A stretch of 37,058 nucleotides of DNA from Olsenella profusa (GTDB lineage Bacteria; Actinomycetota; Coriobacteriia; Coriobacteriales; Atopobiaceae). Below, piece by piece: positions 23,129-32,286 of the stretch (position 1 is the stretch's first letter; each line of letters starts with the position of its first letter). The stretch lies in NCBI RefSeq assembly GCF_016900315.1, contig NZ_JACSNQ010000020.1, positions 1 through 37,058 of the forward strand, in the 5' to 3' direction. A program made the translations under genes and the position numbers. The notes under the pieces were generated by a model, which had not been told where the DNA came from, did not search any database, and saw nothing but the letters and a program-made list of their open reading frames with translations.

Positions 23129-24405
23129 GAGTACTGCTCGTCAACAAGTTCCACTACCACAAAGGTGGGGCCGAGACGTACTACTTCGCGCTCGCGGAGG
23201 GGTTGCGCACCGCGGGTCACGAGGTCGCCTTCTTCTCAATGAAGCACCCGAGCAATCTGCCGTGCGCACAGGAGAAGTACTTCGTCACGCAGCGCGAGTA
23301 CAACGGGGGCACCTCGCCGCTCAAGATGGTCGAGGACGGGGTGAGCCTCATCTACTCACGAGAGGCACGCGAGAAGTTCGACTCCCTGCTGCGGGACTTC
23401 CAGCCCGACATCATTCATATGAACAACGTGCACCGGCAGATCACGCTGTCCATCCTGGACGCGCCGTACCTGCGCGAGCACCGGGTTCCCGTCGTCTACA
23501 CGGCACACGACTACATCCTGGTCTGCCCCGCGTACACGATGGTCGACGGCGAGGAAAAGGTCTGCGACCGGTGCCTCGGTGGGCGCTTCGGCAGCTGCCT
23601 CAGGCACCGCTGCGTCAAGTCGTCGCTCGCCAAGAGCGCGTTAGCTACCGCGGAGGCTGAGTTCCTCAAGCATCACCGGAGCTACGACAAGATCGACCTC
23701 ATCATCGCCCCGAGCAGGTTCATGAAGGAGAAGCTCGAGGAGGGCGGGTTCGCCGGTCGCGTCGTATATCTCCAGAACTTTCTGACCGACTCGCAGGTGG
23801 CGATGGGCGAGAGGTGCTTCGACGCCGACAAGCTCTCCAAGCCGCCGTACTTCCTCTACTTCGGTAGGCTCACCGAGGTCAAGGGCGTGGTCACACTGGT
23901 GCGGGCGTTCGCCGAGGCGTGCAGGGGCGGCCTTCCCGCCGACTGGAGCCTCCGCATCGCGGGCGACGGGCCCGAGCGCGCACGAATCGAGCAGATCGTC
24001 GCGGACGAGGGCCTGCAGGATCGCGTTGAGCTCCTGGGGTACCTCACCGGCGAGCCCCTCCAGCGCCAGGTAGGCGGCGCGCGCTTCACCGTCATGCCTT
24101 CCGAGTGGCGCGAGAACATGCCCTATTCCGGCCTTGAGTCGCTCGCGGCGGGAACGCCCGTCATCGGCGCTCGTATTGGCGGCATTCCGGACATCGTCAG
24201 CGACGGCGAGACTGGTCTGCTTTTTGAGGCTGGCAACGTAGAGGGGCTGGCAGACTCGCTGCGTAAGGCCGGCAAGCAATTTGGCGATGCCCCCAGCTAT
24301 TCACTTTTCCAGTGTTCTTGCTTGAAATACGTCCAGAAGTATTGCCGTCAGAGTTCATATGTCGGCAAGTTAGAAGGTTTATACGAAGGGCGAGCCAATG
24401 GCTAA
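23125..24405 (+). CDS. GT4 family glycosyltransferase
   Basis: A 426-residue GT-B transferase. MRVLLVNKFHYHKGGAETYYFALAE is the nucleotide-domain start. A Cys-containing insert (VCPAYTMVDG...CDRCLGGRFGSCLRHRC) in the N-terminal domain is typical of a GT4 subgroup in Gram-positive EPS loci and may bind a metal. The C-terminal domain has YFGRLTEVKGVVTL and the donor motif in PSEWRENMPYSGLESLAAG. The GTG start overlaps the preceding stop (GTGA). Base composition begins to fall towards its 3' end. Confidence 0.88.
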   Translation: MRVLLVNKFHYHKGGAETYYFALAEGLRTAGHEVAFFSMKHPSNLPCAQEKYFVTQREYNGGTSPLKMVEDGVSLIYSREAREKFDSLLRDFQPDIIHMNNVHRQITLSILDAPYLREHRVPVVYTAHDYILVCPAYTMVDGEEKVCDRCLGGRFGSCLRHRCVKSSLAKSALATAEAEFLKHHRSYDKIDLIIAPSRFMKEKLEEGGFAGRVVYLQNFLTDSQVAMGERCFDADKLSKPPYFLYFGRLTEVKGVVTLVRAFAEACRGGLPADWSLRIAGDGPERARIEQIVADEGLQDRVELLGYLTGEPLQRQVGGARFTVMPSEWRENMPYSGLESLAAGTPVIGARIGGIPDIVSDGETGLLFEAGNVEGLADSLRKAGKQFGDAPSYSLFQCSCLKYVQKYCRQSSYVGKLEGLYEGRANG

Positions 24406-25417
24406 CGGTCATAACAGCATAAGGCGCCTTGTACACCGTACTGCCGAGGAGGTCAAGGCCTCAGCTGTTATCGGATCGCGGTGCGGCGTCGCTGAAGGCA
24501 TCAATGCCTTTAGGGCAAAGTTAGATCTGCAGGTCATGAACAGAAACGGTTACAAGGAGCCACCGGCGGTTAAAAATCGCCTCATGCGGAAGCACGAGGC
24601 GGTCATGACGTATCTCGAGCAGCTGCTCGGCGATTACGCCAGGGCATATGACTACCGCGCGCCGCTGCCCGAGGTGCCGAGCAACCTGAGGAACAAGATC
24701 TGGATGTGCTGGTGGCAGGGGATCGATAACGCCCCGGAGATCGTGAAGGCATGCGTCTCTTCGGTGCAGAGACATTCTGCTGGCCGAGAGGTCATTATTA
24801 TCACCAGCGACAACGTGAACGACTACGCCTCTATTCCAGAATGGTTTCTAGATAAAGTGAATTCGGGCGTAATATCACGTACGCATTTATCAGACCTCCT
24901 TAGATTCAGTTTGCTGGCTCAATATGGTGGAATCTGGTTAGACGCTACGTTTTACTGCTGTCGAGATCTCAGCTCGCCTGTATACAGCGCACCTGTCTTT
25001 TCGATAAAGCGACCAGACTATCTCCACGGGTCTATCGCGTCAGGGTACTTTGCAAATTACTCGCTTGGCTGTGACGATGCTCATAGAGGAGTCTTTGCGG
25101 CGTTTCGTGACTTCTTTCTCGAGTATTGGCGCAGGAACGACTACCTGATTGACTATCTACTCTCAGATTATCTGATAGTACTTGCCGGGCGTCATGACGA
25201 GAGGGCCAAGGACTCTATAGCAGCTATTGAACCAAACAACCCCATGTGCGATGAGCTCTTCAAGATACTCGGTGATACTTATGATGAGAAAAAATGGCAC
25301 TGCCTGAGCGAAAGCACGGATTTATTCAAGCTTACGTGGAAACAAGAATTCCCCATCTCGGCGCTTGGCGGCGAGACCTTCTTCGCGGCTTTAATCAAGG
25401 GCGGATTAGATGGATAA
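24398..25417 (+). CDS. Capsular polysaccharide synthesis family glycosyltransferase (Caps_synth/GT32-like)
   Basis: A 339-residue protein. The recognisable core begins NKIWMCWWQGIDNAPEIVKACVSSV and includes RTHLSDLLRFSLLAQYGGIWLDATFYC, where IWLDA carries the DXD-like metal and sugar-nucleotide site of GT-A enzymes of this group. Such enzymes add hexoses or N-acetylhexosamines during capsule assembly. The start at 24398 overlaps the previous gene by 8 bases and has AAGGGCGAG upstream. Base composition changes within the gene: the 5' third is GC-rich while most DNA after about 24830 is AT-rich, as expected at the edge of an exchanged cassette. Confidence 0.8.
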   Translation: MANGHNSIRRLVHRTAEEVKASAVIGSRCGVAEGINAFRAKLDLQVMNRNGYKEPPAVKNRLMRKHEAVMTYLEQLLGDYARAYDYRAPLPEVPSNLRNKIWMCWWQGIDNAPEIVKACVSSVQRHSAGREVIIITSDNVNDYASIPEWFLDKVNSGVISRTHLSDLLRFSLLAQYGGIWLDATFYCCRDLSSPVYSAPVFSIKRPDYLHGSIASGYFANYSLGCDDAHRGVFAAFRDFFLEYWRRNDYLIDYLLSDYLIVLAGRHDERAKDSIAAIEPNNPMCDELFKILGDTYDEKKWHCLSESTDLFKLTWKQEFPISALGGETFFAALIKGGLDG

Positions 25418-26522
25418 AGTTAAGCGGCTATTCCGTAGTGCAATACATGCTCTTCCGGGGAAGAGTCTCCCTTTTCGACTGATAGAGCCGTTTCTCTCGA
25501 ATTGTAAACCTGAGTACATCTCAGATTCTAGGAATATGCTAGAGGGAATATCGCCTAAGCCCCATGAGGAGGATCGACAGCCTTATTTCCGTTACCCAGT
25601 TGATGATGCTACGTTGCTTTCCTTTGTAGTTCCGGCGTACAACGTTGAGGAATATATCGAACAATGCATCGAGTCTCTCTTAGCACAACAGACAGAGTTT
25701 CCGTTTGAGGTGATTGTCGTAAACGATGGGTCTACTGACCTGACCGGCGATATTGTCTCTGAGATTGCATCTAGGGACAAGAGAGTTCACCTGATCGAAC
25801 AGGAGAATCGAGGATTATCAGGCGCGCGTAACACAGGGATCGACAACAGTAGGGGACGATTCATTTCGTTTGTTGACTCGGATGATGCAGTTGACTCAGG
25901 CTTCATAGAAGCTTCCATGAGCGCGTTGCTTGATTCTGAATCAGATTATGTGAGTTGCGGCTATACAGACATCTCTGAAGATGGATCGAAGCTAAAGTCG
26001 CACTTCTCAAGGGAACGTATGGGAACTGTTTGGGGTAGGGCTTACTCTCGTTCTGTTTGGGCAGATATCCGTTTCCCAGAAGGTTACTTGTATGAAGACG
26101 CAACCTTGGCGTATCTCATCAAGTCGAGGTATCGAGAGACTAATGTCCATGACGCGTCCTATTTGTATCGCCACAGGGAAAATTCAATTAGTAGGACTGC
26201 AGCCCGCCCCAAGGCTGTCGACACCTACTGGATAGTCGAGAAGATGCTCGATGAGTGCAGGCGTGTCGATGTGCCTTTGCAGCTTGTTGCCGATGAAGTC
26301 CTCATTAACGCCTGTTTTACAGTGTTCGGTAGAATTCGACAATTCGAGCCTGATTGGCTTCTGCCGCTTTTCTCCTCGTTTGCTGATTTGTGGAATGGGA
26401 CTAACGAGTTTAGAGCGTTTCGCCCAACCGACCCAGTCCTTGCATCTGTTTCGGATGTCCTTCGGACACATAATTTCAAGCATTGGAAGTTACTAGGTAT
26501 CATGCATATGGTTGAGAGGTGA
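25410..26522 (+). CDS. GT2 family glycosyltransferase
   Basis: A 370-residue GT-A enzyme. After a 70-residue extension the domain begins LLSFVVPAYNVEEYIEQCIESLL, followed by VNDGSTDLTGDI, ENRGLSGARNTGI and the metal-binding VDSDDAVD. YLYEDATLAYLI contains the candidate acidic catalytic residues. The start overlaps the previous gene by 8 bases with AAGGGCGG upstream. It belongs to the same branch as the next gene and the pair may add successive sugars. The DNA is AT-richer than the flanks. Confidence 0.88.
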   Translation: MDKVKRLFRSAIHALPGKSLPFRLIEPFLSNCKPEYISDSRNMLEGISPKPHEEDRQPYFRYPVDDATLLSFVVPAYNVEEYIEQCIESLLAQQTEFPFEVIVVNDGSTDLTGDIVSEIASRDKRVHLIEQENRGLSGARNTGIDNSRGRFISFVDSDDAVDSGFIEASMSALLDSESDYVSCGYTDISEDGSKLKSHFSRERMGTVWGRAYSRSVWADIRFPEGYLYEDATLAYLIKSRYRETNVHDASYLYRHRENSISRTAARPKAVDTYWIVEKMLDECRRVDVPLQLVADEVLINACFTVFGRIRQFEPDWLLPLFSSFADLWNGTNEFRAFRPTDPVLASVSDVLRTHNFKHWKLLGIMHMVER

Positions 26523-26526
26523 TAAG

Positions 26527-27579
26527 ATGCCTGTAGTTAGTGTAATTGTACCCATGTATAACGTCGAACGTTATATTGACCATTGTATAAATAGTCTCCT
26601 GAATCAGATTCATGTAGATATAGAGGTAATACTTGTTGATGATGGAAGCCCGGATCGATGCGGGGAGATTGCAGAGGGCTATGCCCGCATTGATTCTAGG
26701 GTTAAGATCGTCCATCAGCAAAACGGGGGTCTTGGCCCGGCAAGGAATAGCGGTATCGCCATTGCAACAGGTGATTATGTCGGTTTTGTCGATGGGGACG
26801 ACTGGGTTCTGCCAGATATGTTTGATCGGCTATATAAGGTTGCCAGACGAACTAATGCCGATATAGTTTGCGGTGGTCACTGCACTTATACTGATGGAAA
26901 ATGTAGCGAAACATTCCCTCATCCATATGCGAATTCCCTGCTAGAGGATCGAGCGGAAATTTTACAAGTTCGTAAGAATCTCTATGGACATAGCGTTGGA
27001 GATAAGAATACAAAATCATATCCAGTAAGTGCATGTACGAATATATACAAAAAATCGTTTATCGAATCAAACGCATTGAGATTCGAAAACTACCTTTCTG
27101 AAGACACGCTGTTTAATCTGGACGCGTATAAGCGTGCGAAAAGCATCGCATTTGTAGATTGCATCTCATACTGCTATCGAAAAGATAATCAATCTTCAAT
27201 CACACAGACACTGTCCCCTTCATCCCTGCCGCGGTACGAAGATTTCATTGCGAGGCTATTTGACAAAGCATCAAAAGAGCCGAAATGTGATTATGATGAT
27301 TGTACGATGAGGGTTCGTCGCGCTGCTGTAGAGTACTGTCGACTATATCTTGGCGCAATAGTCGACAGCACCCTAACAAGTCTCGAACGAAAAGAAGAGG
27401 TAATAAGACTCAGGAATTCTCAGTTGTTTAATGCGTATTCAAAAGAATTTCCATGGCGGTCGCTTCCTATTTATCAAAAACTTGTTCAGTTGATGTTGCT
27501 GACTAATCACTATCAATGCGCCTTGAGACTTGTAGGTCTTAGAAAAAGTATAAAGCAATTACTAAACAATCTGAAATAG
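26527..27579 (+). CDS. GT2 family glycosyltransferase
   Basis: A 350-residue GT-A enzyme starting at ATG 26527 with GAGGTG immediately upstream; the in-frame TTG at 26512 is less likely. Motifs are VSVIVPMYNVERYIDHCINSLLNQ, VDDGSPDRCGEIAE, NGGLGPARNSGIA and VDGDDWV, all standard for family 2. YLSEDTLFNLDAY matches the catalytic-base region. The C-terminal 120 residues are Lys/Arg-rich and may lie on the membrane. The gene is AT-rich and uses codons unlike the dnaE region, consistent with recent transfer. Confidence 0.88.
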   Translation: MPVVSVIVPMYNVERYIDHCINSLLNQIHVDIEVILVDDGSPDRCGEIAEGYARIDSRVKIVHQQNGGLGPARNSGIAIATGDYVGFVDGDDWVLPDMFDRLYKVARRTNADIVCGGHCTYTDGKCSETFPHPYANSLLEDRAEILQVRKNLYGHSVGDKNTKSYPVSACTNIYKKSFIESNALRFENYLSEDTLFNLDAYKRAKSIAFVDCISYCYRKDNQSSITQTLSPSSLPRYEDFIARLFDKASKEPKCDYDDCTMRVRRAAVEYCRLYLGAIVDSTLTSLERKEEVIRLRNSQLFNAYSKEFPWRSLPIYQKLVQLMLLTNHYQCALRLVGLRKSIKQLLNNLK

Positions 27580-27654
27580 GGTTGATGCGGGCAAGCTTTA
27601 CGCCTTCTCACGAAGCACCAAGTCTCAAAAGAAGATAAAATGGGTGACTAAATA

Positions 27655-29100
27655 ATGCTCCAAGAACGAATATTAAAATATATTTATCTAATATTGCCAT
27701 TAGCATTTGTTGTCATACTAGTATCCTTTACTATTATTTTACATAATCCAATTATAGGATCATTGGTTTGCGTAGGTATTTCTTTTGTTCCCATATTGCT
27801 GTCTAACCCCAAAAGAACTCTATATTTTTTACTTGCATATTCCTTTATCGTGCGATTCTTAGTTGGTGATTTAGGATTACCAAGCGCTCTGAACTACGTA
27901 TGTGACGTTCTTCTTGTCCTTGTATCATTTTTAATACTTACTCAGAAAAAACACGACTCAAACTCTTCGCCTGAATTCACTATTTTTGGTGTCATTGTCT
28001 TCGTCTTTTTTGCTGTTGCCACATTCTCCGCATTGTTAAATTGTGTTTCACCGCTTCTGTATCTCTGGGCAGTTAGAAATACATTTCGACTATTCATAAT
28101 GATTTTTTGCTGCGTTCGGCTGCTTTCTCGGGAGGACATACTCAAGCTAACTAAAGCAGCCACTATCTTTTACTGGATTAACTTCTGCATCTGTTTATAT
28201 CAGTACTTTGTAATAGGAACAGGCCAAGATAACACCAATGGCCTGTTCGGAACGCAATCAGGTGGAAATGGAATGATGAATGTGCTCATGTTTACCATAT
28301 CCGCCATATATATTTTTGGATTTGTGCACAAGCGATATGGTCAAGCCAGCTTAATAATGATATTAACTAGCAATTGTATTTTGGCATCGCTAGCAGAGAT
28401 TAAAATCTACTATGTTGAATTAGCAATTCTGGTAGTAGTCTCTATTATTATTAATAGAGTTTCAATTCGAAGTTTGTTTACGGCAGCTATTTTGTTGATA
28501 ACAATTGCCGTTGGTGTACAAGTACTTATATATTTTAACCCAGGATTCAAAGACTTTTTTGTTCTTGACAATATGATTGCCAGCGCTTCTGAAGGTGGAT
28601 ATTCAAGTGAATATGATTTGAATCGACTTACGGCAGTGACAACGTTAAATTCAATGTTTATGGACAGCCCACTGCTGAGAGCTATCGGTTTAGGCTTCGG
28701 CTCTGGCCAGTTTTCTCAATATTTTCAATCTGACTTGTATGCGGTTTGGGGGGAGACTCTCAATTGGAATTGGTTCACCGATGCTGCCATCTTCTTGGAA
28801 ACTGGCTGGATAGGGCTCTCTTTGTACATATCAGCAATAGTGTCGATTGGAGTATGCGCTTTCAGGCATCGTAACGATGCTCCAAAATTCAGATGGATAT
28901 TGAATCTGAGCATTTGCCTTAGCGTATTTTGTGTATTTCTGATTATGTACAATGCCTCATTAACTACAGATCCCAGCTGCTACTTTATTGGGATTATCCT
29001 GGCGGTTCCATTTATATTCTCAATTAAGATTATTGACGATGCTCCCTTAAGCGAATCCGATGCCATTACGGAAAATGCTATGACGGGCTTGCGCTTCTAG
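27655..29100 (+). CDS. Wzy-like O-antigen/capsule polymerase
   Basis: A 481-residue integral membrane protein with about 10-12 hydrophobic helices. A large extracytoplasmic loop lies near residues 290-380 (between YFNPGFKDFF and ETGWIGLSLYIS) and holds RLTAVTTLNSMF and GLGFGSGQF, the kind of loop Wzy proteins use for polymerisation. Sequence identity among Wzy proteins is low, so the call rests on topology, size and position between glycosyltransferase and flippase genes. It is the most AT-rich gene here: 27661-27720 has 14 G/C in 60 bases. No strong ribosome binding site is visible, and a 75-base gap separates it from the gene before. Confidence 0.75.
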   Translation: MLQERILKYIYLILPLAFVVILVSFTIILHNPIIGSLVCVGISFVPILLSNPKRTLYFLLAYSFIVRFLVGDLGLPSALNYVCDVLLVLVSFLILTQKKHDSNSSPEFTIFGVIVFVFFAVATFSALLNCVSPLLYLWAVRNTFRLFIMIFCCVRLLSREDILKLTKAATIFYWINFCICLYQYFVIGTGQDNTNGLFGTQSGGNGMMNVLMFTISAIYIFGFVHKRYGQASLIMILTSNCILASLAEIKIYYVELAILVVVSIIINRVSIRSLFTAAILLITIAVGVQVLIYFNPGFKDFFVLDNMIASASEGGYSSEYDLNRLTAVTTLNSMFMDSPLLRAIGLGFGSGQFSQYFQSDLYAVWGETLNWNWFTDAAIFLETGWIGLSLYISAIVSIGVCAFRHRNDAPKFRWILNLSICLSVFCVFLIMYNASLTTDPSCYFIGIILAVPFIFSIKIIDDAPLSESDAITENAMTGLRF

Positions 29101-29111
29101 GGTCCAATTTG

Positions 29112-30644
29112 ATGAATAATGTTGGAGTGTCAAGAAGACAGTCAAGGGATTCTAAGCACTCTTATGTCGATTTCTTATATTTCGAAGGACGGAATGATTT
29201 GCTAACTAAGCTCAAAGAGAAGTACCTATCGCTTGGCGCACCAATACGCGCATCACTTTGGTTTACTATCTGCAGTTTCGTGCAGAAAGGGATTTCTTTT
29301 ATTACCGTTCCCATCTTCACGCGCCTCATGTCCGCCGAGCAGTACGGCATGTACTCACTCTACCTTTCCTGGGACAGCGTGCTCATCATCTTCGCGACGC
29401 TCAACCTTAGCTACCAGGTGTTCAACAACGGTCTCGTGAGGTTCGAACGCGACCGCGACGGCTACACGACCTCGATGCTGGGCCTAAGCAACGTCTGTAC
29501 CACCGTGCTTCTCGTTCTGTACCTCGTCTTCCGTGGCTGGGTAAATGCGGCTACAGGTCTCAGCACGCTGCTGTTTATGCTTATGTTCGCCCAGTACTAC
29601 TTCAACCAAGCGCTGGCCCTCTGGACGGTGGAGGAACGGTTCTTCTACCGATACCGGGCCCTCACTGCCATCACGCTCGCGTCTGCGGTGGCCTCTTCGG
29701 CAATCGGGGTCGCCGCCGTTTTCCTTGCGGAGGACAAGGTCTTCGCCCGCATCGCCACACTCGCAGTCGTGAACGTCATCGTCGGTGCAGGGATTTATAT
29801 ACTACTTCTTAAGCGAAGCCACAGACTCGTTAATCTGAAGTACTGGCGCTATGTGCTTAAGCTCAACCTTCCGCTCATTCCGCATTACCTCTCGATGACG
29901 GCGCTCAGCTCGTCGGACCGCATCCTCATTAGCAGGATATGCGGTGCTGCGTATACGGCCTACTATAGCGTCTCCTATAACGTCGCGTCCGTACTGAACC
30001 TGCTGACGTCGAGCATCAACTCCTCCTTCATCCCCTGGTTCTACCAGAAGATGTCCAAGCGAAGCTACGCCGAGATATCCCGCGTCTCAACGATGCTCCT
30101 CGTCATTGTGGGTGCTTGCTCTCTGCTTCCGGCATTGTTCGGCCCCGAGATAGTGCTCGTGCTCGGCTCCGAGGCGTACATGGAGGGCGTGTGGGTGATG
30201 CCGGCGGTGTCGGTGGGGGTCTACTTCACGTTCCTGTACTCCCTGTTCTCGAACTTTGAGCTGTACCACGAGGAGAGCCGTCTCATCATGGTCGCGTCGC
30301 TCTCCGCGGCAGTGATCAACATCGCCCTCAACATCGTTCTCCTGCCTGTTTTCGGTTTCGTGGCAGCTGGCTACACGACCCTCATCTGCTACATTGCCCT
30401 CTCCATCTTCCACTACTTGGGCGCGCGGCGTGTAAGCAGGGCGAGAGGGGACGGCAGCCTTCCCTTTGACTTGCGTGCCATCGTCGTCGTCTCTGTAGCA
30501 ATTGTCGTGCTTTCGATTGGGGTCACGTTCACGTACTTTAACACCGTCGTCCGGTACGTCACCTTGGTGTGCCTGCTTGCCGTCATGCTCCTGAAGCGTG
30601 GGGAGATTGCCGGGTCCATCAGGGGCATAAGGGGTGATAAATAA
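29112..30644 (+). CDS. Wzx-like polysaccharide flippase (MATE/MOP superfamily)
   Basis: About 510 residues with 12-14 membrane helices. After a 40-residue cytoplasmic leader comes IRASLWFTICSFVQKGISFITVPIFTRLMSAEQYGMYSLYLSW, the conserved opening of Wzx-type exporters, followed by regularly spaced helices. It would flip lipid-linked repeat units to the outer face for Wzy. ATG 29112 is preferred to TTG 29109 as first codon; the SD is weak (AGGGTCC). Base composition jumps inside the gene: 29161-29220 has 21 G/C of 60 and 29341-29400 has 33 of 60. The first 70 or so codons therefore seem to come with the AT-rich cassette while the rest resembles the chromosome. Confidence 0.88.
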   Translation: MNNVGVSRRQSRDSKHSYVDFLYFEGRNDLLTKLKEKYLSLGAPIRASLWFTICSFVQKGISFITVPIFTRLMSAEQYGMYSLYLSWDSVLIIFATLNLSYQVFNNGLVRFERDRDGYTTSMLGLSNVCTTVLLVLYLVFRGWVNAATGLSTLLFMLMFAQYYFNQALALWTVEERFFYRYRALTAITLASAVASSAIGVAAVFLAEDKVFARIATLAVVNVIVGAGIYILLLKRSHRLVNLKYWRYVLKLNLPLIPHYLSMTALSSSDRILISRICGAAYTAYYSVSYNVASVLNLLTSSINSSFIPWFYQKMSKRSYAEISRVSTMLLVIVGACSLLPALFGPEIVLVLGSEAYMEGVWVMPAVSVGVYFTFLYSLFSNFELYHEESRLIMVASLSAAVINIALNIVLLPVFGFVAAGYTTLICYIALSIFHYLGARRVSRARGDGSLPFDLRAIVVVSVAIVVLSIGVTFTYFNTVVRYVTLVCLLAVMLLKRGEIAGSIRGIRGDK

Positions 30645-31663
30645 TGAAAGTGTTCTTTGCCACGACAATCCAGGGGAACACTGGTCCCGCAAACGCCAAC
30701 CGTGGGTTCTTCGAGTCCTGGCCGGAGGATGACGAAGTGAGGCGGGTCTCCGGACGCAGCAAAGCCTCGAAGGCATTCTCGGCGATCAGGGGTGCGCTCT
30801 GGTGCGACGTTGTCGTCTCGTTCGGCCCCGGGCCGCTTGACAATTTAATTTCCGCCGTCGTGGCGGCGAGAAGGGTCCCGCGCGTCGGCTTTTGCCACGG
30901 ATACGCCCCGTTCGAGAACGAGATCAATCGAATGGGCAGGACCGACAGGGAGATGGGCGCGTACGTCGATTGGCTCGACGGCCTCGATGTAGTTGCGACC
31001 AACTCCGACCTCCAGAAGAGGTTCATCGAAACGCGGCAGCCTTCCCTCAAGGGAAAGATCGAGGTGACGCTGCTCGGCGTCAACCCCTTCCCGAGCAGGC
31101 GACGCAGTCATAGCAAAACAGGCAGAATCGTCGTCTCGGTCAGCGGCGGGACGCGGCCTATCAAGGGCAACGACGTCGTCGCCCGCGCGGTCGCTCTTAT
31201 GAGGGAGAGGGGGCGCGACGCCGAGCTGCGCGTCTACGGCGACAGGTATGCCGAGAATTCCCATCTGGACCAACTGGTCAAAAGCTGTGGGTCCTACAGG
31301 GAACAGCTGCCCAAGGAGGAATTCCTGGCAGAGCTCGGGGAGACAGACGTGTTCGTGATGGATTCCAGACACGAGTCGTTCGGTCTCAGTGCTGTGGACG
31401 CCTTGTCGGCCGGTTGCTCGCTTCTGATCTCTTCGAACTGCGGAGTCAAGGAGATTCTTGGTGTCGAGGGCTGCGACCTCGTCTCCGACTGCGAGGATGC
31501 CGGCGAGGTCGCCGGCAAGATCTCCTATCTCGCTGAGCACCCGAATAACGAGCGCCTGTGCCGGAGCATCGATTTCGATGCCTGTAGCTGGGCCGCTGCC
31601 GCGGCGCGCCTGAGAGAGGCCTGCGCCCATGCGCTGAAGAAGAAGGTTGAATTCGGAAAATGA
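30644..31663 (+). CDS. GT4 family glycosyltransferase, last gene of the polysaccharide operon
   Basis: A 339-residue GT-B-like enzyme: MKVFFATTIQGNTGPANANRGF at the N-terminus, VGFCHGYAPFENEINRMGR, then VVSVSGGTRPIKGNDVVARAVAL and DSRHESFGLSAVDALSAGCS, the latter matching the donor-site motif with Asp in place of the second Glu. Its ATG overlaps the flippase stop by one base (TAATG), with AGGGGTG upstream. It is GC-rich like the chromosome. The 3' end abuts a truncated gene on the other strand, so it marks the right border of the locus. Confidence 0.82.
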   Translation: MKVFFATTIQGNTGPANANRGFFESWPEDDEVRRVSGRSKASKAFSAIRGALWCDVVVSFGPGPLDNLISAVVAARRVPRVGFCHGYAPFENEINRMGRTDREMGAYVDWLDGLDVVATNSDLQKRFIETRQPSLKGKIEVTLLGVNPFPSRRRSHSKTGRIVVSVSGGTRPIKGNDVVARAVALMRERGRDAELRVYGDRYAENSHLDQLVKSCGSYREQLPKEEFLAELGETDVFVMDSRHESFGLSAVDALSAGCSLLISSNCGVKEILGVEGCDLVSDCEDAGEVAGKISYLAEHPNNERLCRSIDFDACSWAAAAARLREACAHALKKKVEFGK

Positions 31664-32117
31664 GATACTTCGTTGCGCTGGCTCTGCTTCTCCCGCAGAG
31701 CTCGGCGGGCTCTGATGCCGTTCGGTCCTCCCATCTGTCTGCCACGAGGTTGAGTGCGATTCCTTGTGCCTGTGGGGAGAGCGGCGCTGGTGCACGCAAC
31801 ACTTGGGTCGGTTTCTGCTGGATGCCCAAGAAGGGTAGGTATGCGTTGCCGTCCTCGGATGAAAATGGGATGCCCTCCTTGTGATAGGCTCCACGCAAAC
31901 CAGGATCTGTGGCTTCGAGGCATATGACGACGGGCTTCCGCTCGAATTTCTGCACGGCTTGCATAAGGGCTCTTGAGGCGATTACCTTGGGTGGCTCTTT
32001 CGCTACAGCGGCGATGAAGCGGTGACCCTCGTCTTCTCCGAGGTGCGCATCATAGAGGTCGAACTTCTCGAGATGGGTACGTGGGATTATCTCCGTGACG
32101 CTAGCGAGGCTGTCCAT
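31660..32117 (-). pseudogene. 3'-truncated winged-helix DNA-binding protein gene
   Basis: From ATG 32117 (GAGAAGG upstream) about 150 residues look like a genuine protein: PPKVIASRALMQAVQKFERKPVVICLEATDPGLR, then PFSSEDGNAYLPFLGIQQ, then LSPQAQGIALNLVADRWEDRTASEPAELCGRSRASATKYL, a winged helix-turn-helix. Similarity ends exactly where the glycosyltransferase gene ends on the other strand (31663). Beyond that the frame runs open to 31446 only through antisense sequence. The reading frame also extends upstream of the ATG (IEVFGEKVQ), so the true start may be earlier. It is likely a regulator gene cut by rearrangement at the border of the polysaccharide locus. Confidence 0.6.
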
Positions 32118-32286
32118 TTGGACCTTCTCGCCAAATACTTCTATGCTAAGAGGTTACCCAGCTCCGGCATTCACGTGCCTTCTTTCAGCGTCAATTTCTC
32201 CTGCGTTTATCAGAGAGATAAAGTGAAAGTAAAGTGATGTCCCTACACAGAGTGCTAAGCGCGCCTATTGGGTACGGAGGTTGCGA

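Noticed and set aside
31660..31884. Short plus-strand ORF after the last glycosyltransferase
   Set aside because: It is antisense to the recognisable winged-helix remnant, has no ribosome binding site and no family resemblance.
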